Source: Pseudomonadota bacterium (lineage in GTDB: Bacteria > Pseudomonadota > Gammaproteobacteria > Steroidobacterales > Steroidobacteraceae). Taken from it: a stretch of 7,809 nt of DNA. The notes under the pieces were generated by a model. It was not told the origin of the DNA. It did not search any database and saw nothing but the letters and a program-made list of their open reading frames with translations. Location of the stretch: the NCBI GenBank assembly GCA_023428645.1, contig JAEYXD010000160.1, positions 1 to 7,809 on the forward strand, read 5' to 3'. Positions 6,475 to 7,809 of this stretch are shown here, piece after piece. The stretch's first letter is position 1; each line of letters starts with the position of its first letter. Position numbers and translations under genes: made by a program.

Positions 6475-7809
6475 TTAGAAGATCAGCTTGATGCCGAGCG
6501 ATGGCAGCAGCGGCAGTTGTTCCTCTTCTTCCAGCTCATAGCTCGATGAGTTCGGCACCGGCTTGTAGCGCACCGCGCCGCCGTTCTCGCGCGCATAGGC
6601 GTTGATGATGTCGAGGTACACGCTGCCCTGCAGCCGGGGTCCGACGAATTGCCGCTCCACACGCAAGTCGAGCCGGTGATAGGGCGAGGCCCGCGACGCG
6701 TTCAGCTCGCCATAGACGGGCAGGTAGTAATCGGGGTAATCCGGATTCCGGCGGTTGCCGACGATCGGGGTATACGGCATGCCGCTGCGGAACTGCCAGC
6801 GCAGCCCGGCGTCCCACGCGACGTTCCAGCGATAGTTCACGACCAGGTTCGCCACGATGGGTGCGTCGTAATCGAACACGGCGCTCGTGCCGTTGAGATC
6901 GTTGTCGCGCTGCGTCTTGGTGAGGCCGAGCGCGAACCACCCGTAGAAGCGATCGTGCGAGCCAGGCACGTACGGCGCGCGGTTCTTGTTGAGCATGAGC
7001 TCGAGGCCGTACGCATTGCCGCTCGCGCCATTCACGAAGCGCTCGTCGGTCGGCACATCGACGATGATCTTGCCGAGATCCTTGTAGTACGCCTCGGCGC
7101 TCCACGACCAGGTATCGCTGATCCGCTGCGTCGCGCCCAGTACGTAGTGCGTCGCTTCGAGCGAGTCGAGCGCGGCGTTGCCGAACACCGGACGCAGCTC
7201 CGACACACGCGGCGGCTGTCGATACTGGCCCCATTGGGCGCGCAGGTCCCATTGCTCGTTGAGCTGCCATTGCGCCGCGAGGCGCGGCTCGACATACGAC
7301 TCGTCCAGGAAGTCCTGGCGCTCGGCGCGCAATCCCGCGGTGAGCGCGACGGCGTCCGTGATGGCCCAGCGGTCCTCGACGAACACGTTCGCGGAGTCCA
7401 TCCGCAGCTCGTCGGTCGCTTCGGTCATCGGGCCGCGATCGATGTCGCAGCCCGGCGTGAATCGCGAACAGCTGCGGTATCTCACCCGGGTCGAAAAATC
7501 GAACACGGCTCGCTGCAATTCCGCGCCCGCGGCGATCGTATGCGCGTCGAACGTGCGCTCGTATTGCGTGCGCAGGGTCCAGACGTCGGAGTCGTTGTTG
7601 CTGTACTCGCCGAGCACGCCAAAGCGCAGGGTCTGCGAGGTGCCCAGGTGTCCGAACGCCGTGCGCCAACGGGTCGTGCCGTCGTCGTACTGCCAGGTGA
7701 GTGCCTCGCTCACGAACTCGCGTTCGAATTTCGCGCTGCCCGCGGCACCGGGATCGAGCAGCGACAGATCGGCTGTGTCGCCAAAGCGGACACCGGTGCC
7801 GTCGTAGGC
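6475..7809 (-). CDS. TonB-dependent receptor, C-terminal barrel part (5' end outside window)
   Basis: 444 residues are visible before the TAA stop (complement of 6475-6477); the frame is open to the right edge, so the start, signal peptide and plug are not in view. A GTG at 7713 is not a credible start because the same frame continues upstream with barrel-like sequence. The fragment shows alternating beta-strand pattern rich in Tyr, Trp and Arg, the strand-turn segment WAITDAVALTAGLRAERQDF, the conserved GQYRQPPRVSELRP region seen in many receptors, SAEAYYKDLGKIIVD, GLELMLNK, FRSGMPYTPI, YHRLDLRVERQF and a final LPLLPSLGIKLIF. The terminal Phe is the expected signal for insertion by the BAM machinery. 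Cysteines at visible residues 114 and 121 may form a loop disulfide. An acidic run (ELEEEE) lies just before the last strand, probably in the last outer loop. It shows no obvious close similarity to the receptor at 167-3271, since it ends differently and has different loop content. Ligand unknown. Confidence 0.9.
   Translation of the reverse strand, partial: AYDGTGVRFGDTADLSLLDPGAAGSAKFEREFVSEALTWQYDDGTTRWRTAFGHLGTSQTLRFGVLGEYSNNDSDVWTLRTQYERTFDAHTIAAGAELQRAVFDFSTRVRYRSCSRFTPGCDIDRGPMTEATDELRMDSANVFVEDRWAITDAVALTAGLRAERQDFLDESYVEPRLAAQWQLNEQWDLRAQWGQYRQPPRVSELRPVFGNAALDSLEATHYVLGATQRISDTWSWSAEAYYKDLGKIIVDVPTDERFVNGASGNAYGLELMLNKNRAPYVPGSHDRFYGWFALGLTKTQRDNDLNGTSAVFDYDAPIVANLVVNYRWNVAWDAGLRWQFRSGMPYTPIVGNRRNPDYPDYYLPVYGELNASRASPYHRLDLRVERQFVGPRLQGSVYLDIINAYARENGGAVRYKPVPNSSSYELEEEEQLPLLPSLGIKLIF

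Noticed and set aside
5952..6491. 179-residue plus-strand frame overlapping the methyltransferase
   Set aside because: Out of frame with the conserved SAM motifs and Arg-rich; a shadow frame.

Overview
The window is GC-rich, bacterial and Gram-negative: two TonB-dependent outer-membrane receptors are present, one with a clear signal peptide. The first receptor (Oar-like, with a carboxypeptidase-regulatory-like N-terminal domain), the soluble GAF/PAS hybrid kinase and the codon usage with G/C-rich third positions suggest a free-living proteobacterium, perhaps a gammaproteobacterium of the Steroidobacter/Xanthomonas kind. That placement is an inference from gene style; no marker gene is present.

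Layout. Bases 1-166 are an upstream region with no convincing gene. Bases 167-3271 (+) encode a complete Oar-like TonB-dependent receptor. Bases 3272-3404 hold a strong hairpin that looks like its terminator, then a sigma70-like promoter. Bases 3405-5516 (+) encode a cytoplasmic hybrid histidine kinase with the order GAF, PAS, HisKA, HATPase, receiver. Only 4 bases later, 5521-6363 (+) encode a class I SAM-dependent methyltransferase that resembles a family I know mainly from archaea (COG2521-like). A perfect 8-bp hairpin directly follows its stop codon. Bases 6475-7809 (-) are the C-terminal part of a second TonB-dependent receptor, convergent with the methyltransferase; its N-terminus lies beyond the right edge.

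Working together. The receptors would import unidentified ligands across the outer membrane. The kinase and methyltransferase appear to form a two-gene operon. The kinase has no obvious output protein in the window, so its phosphotransfer partner must be elsewhere. I see no mobile element, CRISPR array, tRNA, rRNA or defence system. The most unusual element is the archaeal-type methyltransferase coupled to a hybrid sensor kinase.
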